From assembly GCA_023388835.1 (NCBI GenBank), contig JAEWFK010000167.1, positions 1 through 25,976 on the forward strand: DNA of 25,976 nt. The letters are read 5' to 3'. The notes beneath the pieces are model-generated. The model saw nothing but the letters and a program-made list of their open reading frames with translations, was not told the origin of the DNA and searched no databases. Source of the DNA: Pseudomonadota bacterium. Lineage in GTDB: Bacteria > Pseudomonadota > Gammaproteobacteria > Burkholderiales > Burkholderiaceae_B. The position numbers were made by a program, and so were the translations under genes. Below, in pieces: positions 15,484 through 23,796 of the stretch (its first letter is position 1; every line of letters begins with the position of its first letter).

Positions 15484-16182
15484 ATGTTCGGATCGTCAAA
15501 GCGCCAAGCATTCAGACCGACCGCTTATGGCAGCTCGCGCCGCCGCGGCATCCCGAGGTGGCTGGTCCTGATGCTGACCGGCATCGTACTGGGCGCGGGC
15601 GGCCTGCTCTTCCTTCAGAAAAGCTATGGCCCGACCCGCCTGACGGTCGAACAGTCGGAACAGCTGCACTACGATCTGAATAGCGCCAACATGGACAAGC
15701 AGCGTTTGCAGTCGCAGCTTAACCAGCATATTCAGGAACTCAAAGAAGCCAACGCGCGCGTGCAGTCGCAGGATGCCGAGCTCAAGCAACGCCAGGCCGA
15801 AATCGACAAGCTCAGCACCGATGTCGCGCTCTTCGTTGAAACCGCGCCGGACGACCCGCGCGGAACTTCGCCCGGCATACGTGCCGTATCGTTTCGCTTC
15901 GGCGATGGCCAGCTCGACTATCACATCCTGCTGATGCAGGACGCGGGCAAGGCCGAACCTTTCAAGGGCGAAATCACCTTGGTCGCCGCGGGCCGTTACA
16001 GCAACGGGCGCAATGGTACCGAACAGCTCACGCCCTTCTCCGTATCACTAGAACGCTATTCCCACTTGCAAGGCACGGTCGAGGTCCCCGAAGGCTTCAC
16101 GCCGCGTGAGATCACGATACAGGTTCGCGCAGAGGGCTCGGACAGGGTCGCCGCCATGCGGGTGATCCGGGTTCCGCGCTAA
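15484..16182 (+). CDS. Single-pass membrane protein with coiled coil, function unknown
   Basis: I do not recognise a named family with certainty. The 232-residue product has a basic N-terminal tail (1-25), one transmembrane helix (about 25-45: WLVLMLTGIVLGAGGLLFLQ) and a Gln/Glu/Leu-rich coiled coil (about 54-116). A C-terminal beta-rich domain (about 130-232) ends in IQVRAEGSDRVAAMRVIRVP. The basic tail predicts the bulk lies in the periplasm. The ATG at 15484 follows GAAGG at five bases; an ATG at 15472 is also in frame. It starts 65 bases after murU, and its end is eight bases from the convergent glnQ stop. The neighbourhood suggests a cell-envelope role, but that is only inference. Confidence 0.8.
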   Translation: MFGSSKRQAFRPTAYGSSRRRGIPRWLVLMLTGIVLGAGGLLFLQKSYGPTRLTVEQSEQLHYDLNSANMDKQRLQSQLNQHIQELKEANARVQSQDAELKQRQAEIDKLSTDVALFVETAPDDPRGTSPGIRAVSFRFGDGQLDYHILLMQDAGKAEPFKGEITLVAAGRYSNGRNGTEQLTPFSVSLERYSHLQGTVEVPEGFTPREITIQVRAEGSDRVAAMRVIRVPR

Positions 16183-16189
16183 GCTGGTC

Positions 16190-16917
<728 letters not shown>

Positions 16918-16921
<4 letters not shown>

Positions 16922-17757
16922 ACGATTTGCGTCCGATGCTCGATGAACTTAAGGGTCAGTGCAATGAAGCCGGTCAATATGAGATAGATCACCGCGACTG
17001 CAGCCCAGATTTCGACCGAGCGGAAGTTGGCTGCGATGATCTCCTGGCCTTGCCGTGTCAGCTCGGCCACGCCGATGACAATGAACAGAGATGAATCCTT
17101 CAGACTGATGATGCACTGGTTGCCCATCGCCGGAATCATCCGGCGCAAGGCCACCGGGCCAATGATGTAGGCGAGTATCTTCCAGAACGGCAGGCCCATG
17201 GCTTCTCCAGCTTCTTTGAGGCCCTTGGGCACGGACTGGAGCGCCCCGCGCACGATCTCCGCAATATAGGCACCGGAGTTGATCACGAGGGTGAAGATAG
17301 CCGCCATGACGGCATCGATGCGCCAGCCCGCCAGCAGCGGCAGCGCAAAGTAGATGAACATCACCTGCACGACAATGGGCGTCCCCCGAATCACGAGGAT
17401 ATAGGTCTGCGCCATGAAGGACAGCGCCTTGGGCAGATAGGGCAGAAAGCGCCATGCAAGCACAAGCGCCACGGCCAGTTTCAGCAATGTCCAGACGATG
17501 TCTGTGACAGCGGCCATATAAGTCCCGCTCAGCCACGATGAGACGCGCAGCAGCAGATACAGGACCAGGAGCGCTCCCACGGCGGTCAGTACTGAACGCA
17601 GCGAGACCGGCACTTTCACATAGGTGGTCACCACCCCGCTCAGGAAACCGATCACTGTGCCGCCCAATAGCCCGAGCAGCGTGATCTGGATCGTCAACTT
17701 CGCGCCTTCAAGCAGACTGGGAAGCGCGGCCCAGATAGCAGACCATTCGAATGTCAC
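16918..17757 (-). CDS. glnP: Polar amino-acid ABC transporter permease with extra membrane segment
   Basis: A 279-residue permease of the HisM/GlnP family. The family core is clear: LTIQITLLGLLGG at the N-terminus (21-33), YILVIRGTPIVVQV (119-132), INSGAYIAEIVRGALQSVPKG (159-179) and the ATPase-contact EAA loop EAGEAMG...IIGP (182-201). Members are usually about 215-250 residues. Here residues 46-108 form an insertion with two strongly hydrophobic stretches (about 55-72 and 84-103) between the first helix and the RGTP helix. The start is a GTG at 17757 with an AAGG site upstream, since the longer frame gives an unlikely N-terminus. It is separated from glnH by 139 bases containing a stem-loop. 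Confidence 0.88.
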
Positions 17758-17786
17758 ATTCTTCGCCTTACAAGGTGCATGAAGAA

Positions 17787-17817
17787 CGGCGACCCGTGAT
17801 GTATCGCCGGGTCGCCG
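17787..17817 (-). terminator. Intercistronic stem-loop between glnH and glnP
   Basis: A perfect 10-bp inverted repeat (CGGCGACCCG and CGGGTCGCCG) with an 11-base loop lies in the 139-base gap between glnH and glnP. On the - strand it is followed by TTCTTC, not a clean U-run. It could be an attenuating partial terminator or a barrier protecting the glnH message from 3' decay, raising binding protein over permease. Confidence 0.5.
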
Positions 17818-17896
17818 CAGGCTCTGCAGGCGTGAGCCGTTGAGCAATCAAAGCCAGGACCGGCTTGCGCTCAGCGACTACGCCAGGGATACAGGC

Positions 17897-18658
17897 TTAC
17901 TGACCGGAGGCCTGCTTGCCGAACCACTTCTCGTAGATGGACTCGTACTGCCCGTTCTCGCGCAGCGTGGCCAGTGCCTTGTTCACGACGGGCACCAGTT
18001 CGCTGCCCTTGGGAAAGGCGATGCCGTAGAAGTCGCCGCTCTTGAGTGAACCCACCACCTTCACCTGGCCCTTGCCTGCGGTGTTGGCGAAATACTGAAG
18101 GTTCGGCGTGTCGTGCACCACGGCGTCGACGCGGCCGGTCGCGAGCTCAAGAAAGGCGTTGTCGATATTAGGGAAAAGCTTGAGTTTGGCGTTGGGGACG
18201 TTTTCCTTGAGGTAGTCCACCGTGGCGGTGCCGATTTTCACGGCGACCAGCTTGCCGTCGAGATCGGCAGCGGTCTTGATGTCGTTGTTGTCGGTGCCCA
18301 CCAAAACCGCGAGCCCGCTTTCATAGTAGGGGTCGGAAAAATCAATGACCTTCTTGCGGTCGTCGCGGATGGTGATGCCCGCGAGCGCGACATCGAGGTT
18401 GCGTGTCTGGAGGCCGGGAATGATGCCGTTGAAATCCATGGGCCGCAGTTGATACGTCAGCCCCGCCTGCTTGGCGACTGCATCCCACAGATCGATGTCG
18501 AAGCCTGTGTACTTGCCGTCCTGCTTGAACTCGAAGGGAACGAAGGCGGTGTCCGTTGCGACAAGCAGTTCTTTCTGCTGGGCCAGGGCTTGGCCGGCGG
18601 GAATGGCAAGCGCCAGGGTGATACCGGCGGCGAACGCCTTGATAATGTGCTTCGACAT
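17897..18658 (-). CDS. glnH: Periplasmic amino-acid-binding protein (GlnH type)
   Basis: A 253-residue periplasmic solute-binding protein (SBP family 3) feeding the glnP-glnQ importer. A signal peptide is visible, with likely cleavage after ALA at residue 26. The mature start LLVATDTAFVPFEF, the segment YTGFDIDLWDAVAKQAGL and the ligand-site region ALAGITIRDDRKKVIDFSDPYY are typical of glutamine/glutamate-binding members. In that last region the arginine of IRDDR contacts the substrate carboxylate in relatives. The ATG at 18658 follows an AAGGAG site at eight bases. The exact ligand (glutamine, glutamate or another polar amino acid) cannot be fixed from sequence alone. Confidence 0.92.
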   Translation of the reverse strand: MSKHIIKAFAAGITLALAIPAGQALAQQKELLVATDTAFVPFEFKQDGKYTGFDIDLWDAVAKQAGLTYQLRPMDFNGIIPGLQTRNLDVALAGITIRDDRKKVIDFSDPYYESGLAVLVGTDNNDIKTAADLDGKLVAVKIGTATVDYLKENVPNAKLKLFPNIDNAFLELATGRVDAVVHDTPNLQYFANTAGKGQVKVVGSLKSGDFYGIAFPKGSELVPVVNKALATLRENGQYESIYEKWFGKQASGQ

Positions 18659-18698
18659 GTTTGTCTCCTTCGCGTGGTGACGCGTTGTTATTAGTCTG

Positions 18699-18727
18699 AT
18701 TATGTGCCGTGTCGTTGCTTGTGGCAA
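18699..18727 (-). promoter_or_regulatory. Sigma70-type promoter of glnH
   Basis: On the - strand TTGCCA (18722-18727) and CATAAT (18699-18704) each differ by one base from TTGACA and TATAAT and are 17 bases apart. Transcription would start near 18692. A 6-bp inverted repeat (CGTTGC/GCAACG, 18713-18729) covers the -35 element and might be an operator. A small stem (18671-18684) lies in the leader just before AAGGAG. Confidence 0.55.
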
Positions 18728-18793
18728 CGCCGGGAACCGGCCCTGTGACCGATGCCCCTGCACTGGCAAGACGGGTCTATCGTACCTTAAGGC

Positions 18794-19585
18794 TTAGAAA
18801 GCCGGAACGATGGATCCCTTGTATTTTTCCTGAATGAACTTGCGCACGTCGTCGCTGTTGAGCGCCTTCATGAGCTTCTTCACCGCCTCGTCGTCCTTTT
18901 TGGCTTCGGTGGTGGCAACCAGGTTGGCGTAGGGCGAGTCTTCGCCTTCAATGAAGAGCGCGTCCTTCAGGGGGTTCAGTCCGGCTTCCAACGCATAGTT
19001 CGTATTGATCAGGGCAATGTCGACATCGGGCAGCACACGCGGCAAGGTGGCGGCTTCGAGTTCACGAAATTTGAATTTCCTGGGGTTCTCGGCGATATCG
19101 CGCGCCGTGGCGAGGATATTGGAAGGATCTTTCAGCTTGATGAGGCCCTGTTTCTGCAACAGCAGCAAGGCGCGCGCGCCGTTGGAGGGGTCATTCGGCA
19201 GGGCGACCTGTGCGCCGTCCTTGAGCTCGTCGATGCTCTTGATCTTGCTGGAATAGGCGCCAAAGGGCTCGACATGCACCAGTCCTACGGAAACCAGCTT
19301 GGTCTTGTGCTCGGCGTTGAAGGAGTCGAGATAGGGCTTGTGCTGGAAGAAGTTGGCGTCGAGCTGGCCGTCAGACACCTGCACGTTGGGCTGCACGTAG
19401 TCGGTGAACACCTTGATGTCGAGCTCGACACCTTCCTTGGCCAGCGTCGGCTTAACGAATTCCAGCAGCTCCGCGTGAGGCACCGGGGTCGCGGCGACGG
19501 ACAGCTTCTCGGCTTGAGCGGCCGAGGCGCCGAACAGAGCGGCCAGAGCGAATACGGCCGCCGGAGCAAATTTCTTGAACGACAT
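18794..19585 (-). CDS. metQ: Methionine-binding protein MetQ
   Basis: A 263-residue NlpA/MetQ-family binding protein for the D/L-methionine importer MetNIQ. The mature N-terminus KLSVAATPVPHAELLEFV and the segments DANFFQHKPYLD and VALPNDPSNGARALLLLQ are strongly conserved in MetQ. The signal peptide ends in ASAAQA (cleavage after residue 25) with no lipobox cysteine, so this copy appears to be a soluble periplasmic protein, unlike the E. coli lipoprotein. The ATG at 19585 has a GGAG site six bases upstream. It is the third gene of metN-metI-metQ, 20 bases after metI. Confidence 0.95.
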   Translation of the reverse strand: MSFKKFAPAAVFALAALFGASAAQAEKLSVAATPVPHAELLEFVKPTLAKEGVELDIKVFTDYVQPNVQVSDGQLDANFFQHKPYLDSFNAEHKTKLVSVGLVHVEPFGAYSSKIKSIDELKDGAQVALPNDPSNGARALLLLQKQGLIKLKDPSNILATARDIAENPRKFKFRELEAATLPRVLPDVDIALINTNYALEAGLNPLKDALFIEGEDSPYANLVATTEAKKDDEAVKKLMKALNSDDVRKFIQEKYKGSIVPAF

Positions 19586-19605
19586 GGTTATCTCCAGGAA
19601 AGGAA

Positions 19606-20265
19606 TCACTTGCGATTCAATCGGGCGACCAGGCGGTCGCCAAAAACTTGCAGCACTTGCACCATGATGACCAGTATCACCACGGTGACGACCATGACGT
19701 CGGTCTGGTAGCGCTGGTATCCAAAGCGCAGGGCCAGGTCACCCAGGCCGCCGCCGCCGATCACGCCAGACATGGCGGAATATCCGACCAGCGCGATGGC
19801 CGTCACGATCACCGCCGCCACGATGCCGGTCATGGCCTCGGGCAGCAGAGCCAGCAGTACGGTCTGACGTGAATTGGCGCCCATAGCGCGGCAGGCTTCC
19901 GACACGCCCGGGTCGAGCTCGCGCAGCACGTTTTCCACCAGGCGGGCGAAAAACGGGGCCGCGCTGGCCACCAGAGGCGGCACCGCGCCCTCTACCCCAA
20001 GCGAGGTACCGGCCAGTACACGGGTAAACGGGATCATCACGATCAGCAAAATCAGAAAAGGGACGGAACGCAGCACGTTCACGATGAAGGACAGCACCTG
20101 ATAGACGGCGGTATTGGAAAGCATTTGCCGCGGACTCGTCAGAAAGAGAATGACGCCCAGCGGAAGTCCGATGATGATCGTGAACAACAGGGAGAACCCG
20201 GTCATCAGCAACGTGTCTATAGTGGCTTCGCCAATCAGCAGCCAATCGATATTGCCCAGAATCAT
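19606..20265 (-). CDS. metI: Methionine ABC transporter permease MetI
   Basis: A 219-residue inner-membrane permease, the translocation channel of MetNIQ, with about five hydrophobic helices. Family landmarks are NVLRSVPFLILLI (63-75), the EAA coupling loop EACRAMGA (123-130) that meets MetN, and the GYSAMSGVIGGGGLGDLA segment. The frame continues six codons upstream, but the ATG at 20265 overlaps the metN stop (ATGA) and gives the usual start. Length equals that of E. coli MetI. Confidence 0.95.
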   Translation of the reverse strand: MILGNIDWLLIGEATIDTLLMTGFSLLFTIIIGLPLGVILFLTSPRQMLSNTAVYQVLSFIVNVLRSVPFLILLIVMIPFTRVLAGTSLGVEGAVPPLVASAAPFFARLVENVLRELDPGVSEACRAMGANSRQTVLLALLPEAMTGIVAAVIVTAIALVGYSAMSGVIGGGGLGDLALRFGYQRYQTDVMVVTVVILVIMVQVLQVFGDRLVARLNRK

Positions 20266-21272
20266 TGCCGCAACTCCTCGCATTCCACGCCTTCGGAGCG
20301 CAGCAATTCCGGAAGCCGCGCCTGAGCTTCCGGCTTACCCTGGACCGCGACGACGAGCTGTCCATACGGGGTCTCTTTGATTCGGCCCACTGAGCCCTGC
20401 AAGATACTGAGGTCCAGGCCGAGCTCGCGGCTGACGCGGCTCAACAGCGGTTGCAGCGTCGATTCGCCGCGGAAACTCAGCCGCAGCAGCATGCCTTCCA
20501 TGCCTTGCGCCATGTCGCGCCAACCTTCGGCGTCCACCCCGCTTTCGGACAGCAAGGACTGCGTGACGGCATGCTGCGGGTGCAGGAAGACATCGAGCAC
20601 GTCGCCACACTCGACAATCCGCCCAGCGTCGATCACGGCCACGCGGTCGCAGACGCTGCGGATGACGTCCATCCCGTGGGTGATCAGCACGATGGTCAGG
20701 CCCAGTCGGCGGTTGATGTCGATCAGCAGACGCAAGATCGACTGCGTGGTCTCGGGGTCCAGGGCCGAGGTCGCTTCGTCGCACAGGAGCAGCCGCGGCT
20801 TGCTGGCCAAGGCCCGCGCGATGCCCACTCGCTGCTGCTGGCCGCCGGAGAGCTGGCGAGGATATTTTCCAGCATGCTCGGACAGGCCCACCAGCGACAG
20901 GACTTCCTGGGCACGCTCACGCTGCTGCTTGCGATTCATTCCCGCCAGGCGCAAGGGGAAGCAGACGTTATCCAGCACGGTGCGTGAACTCAGCAGATTG
21001 AAATGCTGGAACACCATGCCCACCGATTGCCGGAAGCCGCGCAACTCGGCTTCGCCATAAGCGGTGATGTCCTGACCGTCGATGGTCACGCGGCCCTCGG
21101 TGGGACGTTCCAACAGGTTCAGCATCCGTATGAGCGTGCTCTTGCCGGCGCCCGAACGGCCGATGATGCCGAAGATCTCGCCGCGCTCAATGCGCAGGCT
21201 GACTCCCGCCAGCGCGTGCGACACGCGCTCCGGAGTCGCATACGTTTTGCGCAGGTTTTCCAGGACGATCAA
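20262..21272 (-). CDS. metN: Methionine ABC transporter ATP-binding protein MetN
   Basis: A 336-residue ATPase of the methionine importer. The Walker A GRSGAGKST (38-46), the Q-loop VFQHFNLL (87-94), the signature LSGGQQQ (141-147) and the Walker B LLLCDEATSALD (161-172) are intact. The C-terminal region from about 255 is the NIL domain, which in E. coli MetN binds methionine and inhibits the transporter when internal methionine is high, so the same feedback is likely. The start is TTG at 21272; MIVLENLRKTY aligns with the MetN N-terminus and an AGAGAG stretch lies upstream. A 22-base inverted repeat about 60 bases upstream may add transcriptional control. Confidence 0.95.
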   Translation of the reverse strand: MIVLENLRKTYATPERVSHALAGVSLRIERGEIFGIIGRSGAGKSTLIRMLNLLERPTEGRVTIDGQDITAYGEAELRGFRQSVGMVFQHFNLLSSRTVLDNVCFPLRLAGMNRKQQRERAQEVLSLVGLSEHAGKYPRQLSGGQQQRVGIARALASKPRLLLCDEATSALDPETTQSILRLLIDINRRLGLTIVLITHGMDVIRSVCDRVAVIDAGRIVECGDVLDVFLHPQHAVTQSLLSESGVDAEGWRDMAQGMEGMLLRLSFRGESTLQPLLSRVSRELGLDLSILQGSVGRIKETPYGQLVVAVQGKPEAQARLPELLRSEGVECEELRQ

Positions 21273-21334
21273 GGCGGCGGCTCTCTGAAGACGATGGCGG
21301 CGGGATCTCCGCAGCGAACGGCAGAATTTAACAT

Positions 21335-21356
21335 GGTGATTATCGGAAGAATCACC
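21335..21356. promoter_or_regulatory. Inverted repeat upstream of metN (candidate operator)
   Basis: GGTGATT (21335-21341) and AATCACC (21350-21356) form perfect 7-bp arms around an 8-base spacer, 62 bases before the metN start. A GATAAT (-10-like, - strand, 21339-21344) overlaps one arm, so a bound regulator could block transcription. It does not match the MetJ box or the MetR TGAA-N5-TTCA site. An RNA stem-loop is the alternative. Confidence 0.45.
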
Positions 21357-21384
21357 GAAGCTTAAAACCTCTGGTTATAACTGC

Positions 21385-22707
21385 CTAGTGCAGTTTGAGA
21401 CGGGGCTCCGTACGACGCTGGATACGCGCCAGCAGTACATTCAGCGCGGTGCGGGCGAAACCGTGCACGGCGAGCTGGTGCCGACGGTACAGCAGCGCAT
21501 AGAAGTATCGCGCCATTCTTCCCTCCAGCGACACGTCGCGCATGAGGTTGCCCATAAGATTCCCCACGGCGGAATAGTCCGCCAGAGACACGAGCGAACC
21601 GCGGTTACGGAATCGGAAGTCTGGGATAGCCTGGCCGCGAAGATGGCGCGGCAGATGCTCGGACAGGAAGCGCGCCTGCTGCTGCGCTGCCTGCGCCAGC
21701 GGGGGCACCGTCCGTTCATCGCCCTCTTCCACGGGACAGGCGGCGCAATCGCCCATGGCGAAGATGGCCTCGTCCCGCGTGGTCTGCAAACTGCGCTTCA
21801 CTTTCAACTGGTGGCGGGAATTGGTCTCCAGGCCATCGAGTGTATCCAGTACGCCCGGCGCTTCGATACCTGCCGCCCATACGACGAAGGTTGCCGGAAA
21901 GCGCCGGCCGTCCTTGGTGTGTACGGCTGAATCGGTGACTTCGGAAACGGCCACCCCGCACATGACTTGCACGTCCAGGGACTTCAGCGTGGCTTCGGCA
22001 TCCCGGCTGACACGCTCCGGCAACGCCGCAAGCAAGCGCGGCGCACGATCCAGTACAGTGATTCGCACGCGGCCAGGCTGGATCGATTCCAGGCCATAGT
22101 ACGGAAGCTGATGCGAAGCCCGACGCAATTCGGCTGCGAGTTCGACACCGGTGGCGCCGCCGCCGACAATCACCACATCCAGCGCATCGTGCCCCTGCAT
22201 GCCCGGACCGTCACTGTCCTTGGCACGCGCATGTGCCTGCAAGTAGCGCCTCAACAGCTTGCGGTGGAAGCGCAACGCCTCTTCTGCCGTGTCCAGGAAA
22301 CTGCAATACTCCCGCACACCCGGGACGCCGAAATCCGCGCTGCGGCTGCCGATCGCCAGCACCAGCGTGTCATAGGCGATGCGACGCGCCGGCGCGATGG
22401 CATCACCGCCTTCATCCAGCGCTTCGGCCAGCATGATCTCGCGCCGGCCGCGGTCAAGCCCGCATAGGACTCCCGGCTGGAACTGGAAATGATTCCAGCG
22501 CGCCTGCGCCAGGTAATTGACATCATTGGCCGAGAAATCCAGCGAGCCCGACGCGACCTCATGCAACAGGGGCTTCCAGACATGGGTCAGACTGCGGTCG
22601 ACCAGGGTGATCGCGGCCTTGCCGTTGCGTCCGAGCCCCTTGCCCAGGCGAGTGGCAAGCACGAGCCCGCCGGCTCCGCCTCCGACAATCACGATTCGAT
22701 GCGGCAT
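21385..22707 (-). CDS. ndh: Type II NADH:quinone oxidoreductase (NDH-2)
   Basis: A 440-residue non-proton-pumping NADH dehydrogenase that passes electrons from NADH through FAD to quinone at the inner membrane face. The FAD-binding dinucleotide fold IVIVGGGAGGLVLA (5-18), the NAD-binding fold VVIVGGGATGVELAAEL (178-194) and the second FAD contact AIFAMGDCA are present. The basic, hydrophobic C-terminal segment (YFYALLYRRHQLAVHGF onward) is the usual membrane attachment. An AGGAGG site lies four bases before the ATG at 22707, which is better than the longer open frame. It is in the same direction as the astE-like and met genes, with gaps of 122 and 112 bases, so it may have its own promoter. 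Confidence 0.93.
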   Translation of the reverse strand: MPHRIVIVGGGAGGLVLATRLGKGLGRNGKAAITLVDRSLTHVWKPLLHEVASGSLDFSANDVNYLAQARWNHFQFQPGVLCGLDRGRREIMLAEALDEGGDAIAPARRIAYDTLVLAIGSRSADFGVPGVREYCSFLDTAEEALRFHRKLLRRYLQAHARAKDSDGPGMQGHDALDVVIVGGGATGVELAAELRRASHQLPYYGLESIQPGRVRITVLDRAPRLLAALPERVSRDAEATLKSLDVQVMCGVAVSEVTDSAVHTKDGRRFPATFVVWAAGIEAPGVLDTLDGLETNSRHQLKVKRSLQTTRDEAIFAMGDCAACPVEEGDERTVPPLAQAAQQQARFLSEHLPRHLRGQAIPDFRFRNRGSLVSLADYSAVGNLMGNLMRDVSLEGRMARYFYALLYRRHQLAVHGFARTALNVLLARIQRRTEPRLKLH

Positions 22708-22829
22708 GAAGCCTCCTGGAAAAGGATCGAATCGCAAGACAGCACGTAGCGTGCACGCCGACGCGCTCGCCCCGACGTACCGCTGAAGTGGACTGCTAAA
22801 CGCCGTCGGTGCCCCCCCCGGCAGCCGCT

Positions 22830-23783
22830 TCAGGCCGGCGACGCGGGGAGGTATTCCCGTGCGAGCCGCACGACCGTAACGCCGGGGCGCAGTTGTCGCA
22901 AAGAAGGCATGATCAGCGTGCAGGCGTCGTAGGGCGCGACGATGGGCCGGCCTTCGGCCCAGCCGATCAGGTCCCCGGCATGCGCCAGGGTTTCGAGCCC
23001 GTGCCAGTCGGCAGCAAACGTCAGGTCCATGGAAGACGCGACCACCGCCTGCGTGACCTCCAGCACGCGCTGCGTCGCAGGCGTCGGCAAGAGCCACCCT
23101 TCGGGGAGATCACCCTGCTCGATGATGCCCGACTCCTCCAGCAGACGGGCCACCATGTCACGGGCGACGTCACGCGATGCCGGATCTCCATGGAAACCGC
23201 ACTCGATCAGCAAGGCGCAGGCGTCCTCATGTGGGTCACCGAAGCGACCGTAGTCCCGCAGGCGAACGCCATCCTTATGGCCGGCATCGACGATCACGTG
23301 GCCCGGTGCCTGCAGGGCGCGGGCCAGCGCGATATTGCGCGGCAAGAGGCCTGTGAGCAGCAAAGGGGCGGAAGGCTCGTGCATAGAGTGGAGATCCAGC
23401 AGCCAGTCCGCTTGCTGCACCCACAGCCGCAGCTCTGCGGCGCGCCGACGTTCGCTGGTGCTGGCATCGGCAAGCCGCTCTTCCTGCCAGACTCGGTTCA
23501 GGTCTTCATCAACGTAGCGGCTGGCATCGTGTTGCTGCGGATCGAAGCGATCAAAGGCATCCAGGTTGCAAAAAGCCATGATCAGCCGACCGCTACGCGG
23601 CCGCAAGCCCAAAGCGAGAAGGTCTTTGAGCGCCCAGGCACCGCACAGCTCATTGCCATGAATGAGGGCGGTTATCAGGACGGTGCGCCCAGGCGCATCC
23701 GCCTCGAACAACCAGACGCCGGGCGTCCCTGTATTGCCCCGGCGCTCGTCGGTCAAGTCGGGTTTTGGCAGATCGAAACTCAT
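22830..23783 (-). CDS. Succinylglutamate desuccinylase/aspartoacylase-family deacylase
   Basis: A 317-residue M14-like zinc hydrolase of the AstE/ASPA group, which removes acyl groups from N-acylated amino acids. The zinc motif ITALIHGNELCG contains H42 and E45. DEDLNRVW (92-99) is the family substrate-binding motif, the third zinc ligand is probably H132 in LLDLHSMHEP, and the catalytic glutamate is probably E194 in LLIECGFHGD. No signal peptide is seen, so it is cytoplasmic. It is not clearly AstE itself, because no arginine-succinyltransferase pathway genes are nearby. It starts 13 bases after the Bug gene, so the two are very likely co-transcribed and may handle the same N-acyl compound. 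Confidence 0.85.
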   Translation of the reverse strand: MSFDLPKPDLTDERRGNTGTPGVWLFEADAPGRTVLITALIHGNELCGAWALKDLLALGLRPRSGRLIMAFCNLDAFDRFDPQQHDASRYVDEDLNRVWQEERLADASTSERRRAAELRLWVQQADWLLDLHSMHEPSAPLLLTGLLPRNIALARALQAPGHVIVDAGHKDGVRLRDYGRFGDPHEDACALLIECGFHGDPASRDVARDMVARLLEESGIIEQGDLPEGWLLPTPATQRVLEVTQAVVASSMDLTFAADWHGLETLAHAGDLIGWAEGRPIVAPYDACTLIMPSLRQLRPGVTVVRLAREYLPASPA

Positions 23784-23796
23784 GTGCGGCGTCCGA

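Noticed and set aside
21273..21384. SAM riboswitch before metN
   Set aside because: The 112-base leader is short, its one clear inverted repeat has an 8-base loop, and I see no conserved SAM-I or SAM-II core. A protein operator is the simpler reading.
22708..23097. Extended ndh frame starting at 23097
   Set aside because: It overlaps the deacylase gene, and the added residues precede the normal dinucleotide-fold N-terminus. AGGAGG before the ATG at 22707 marks the start.
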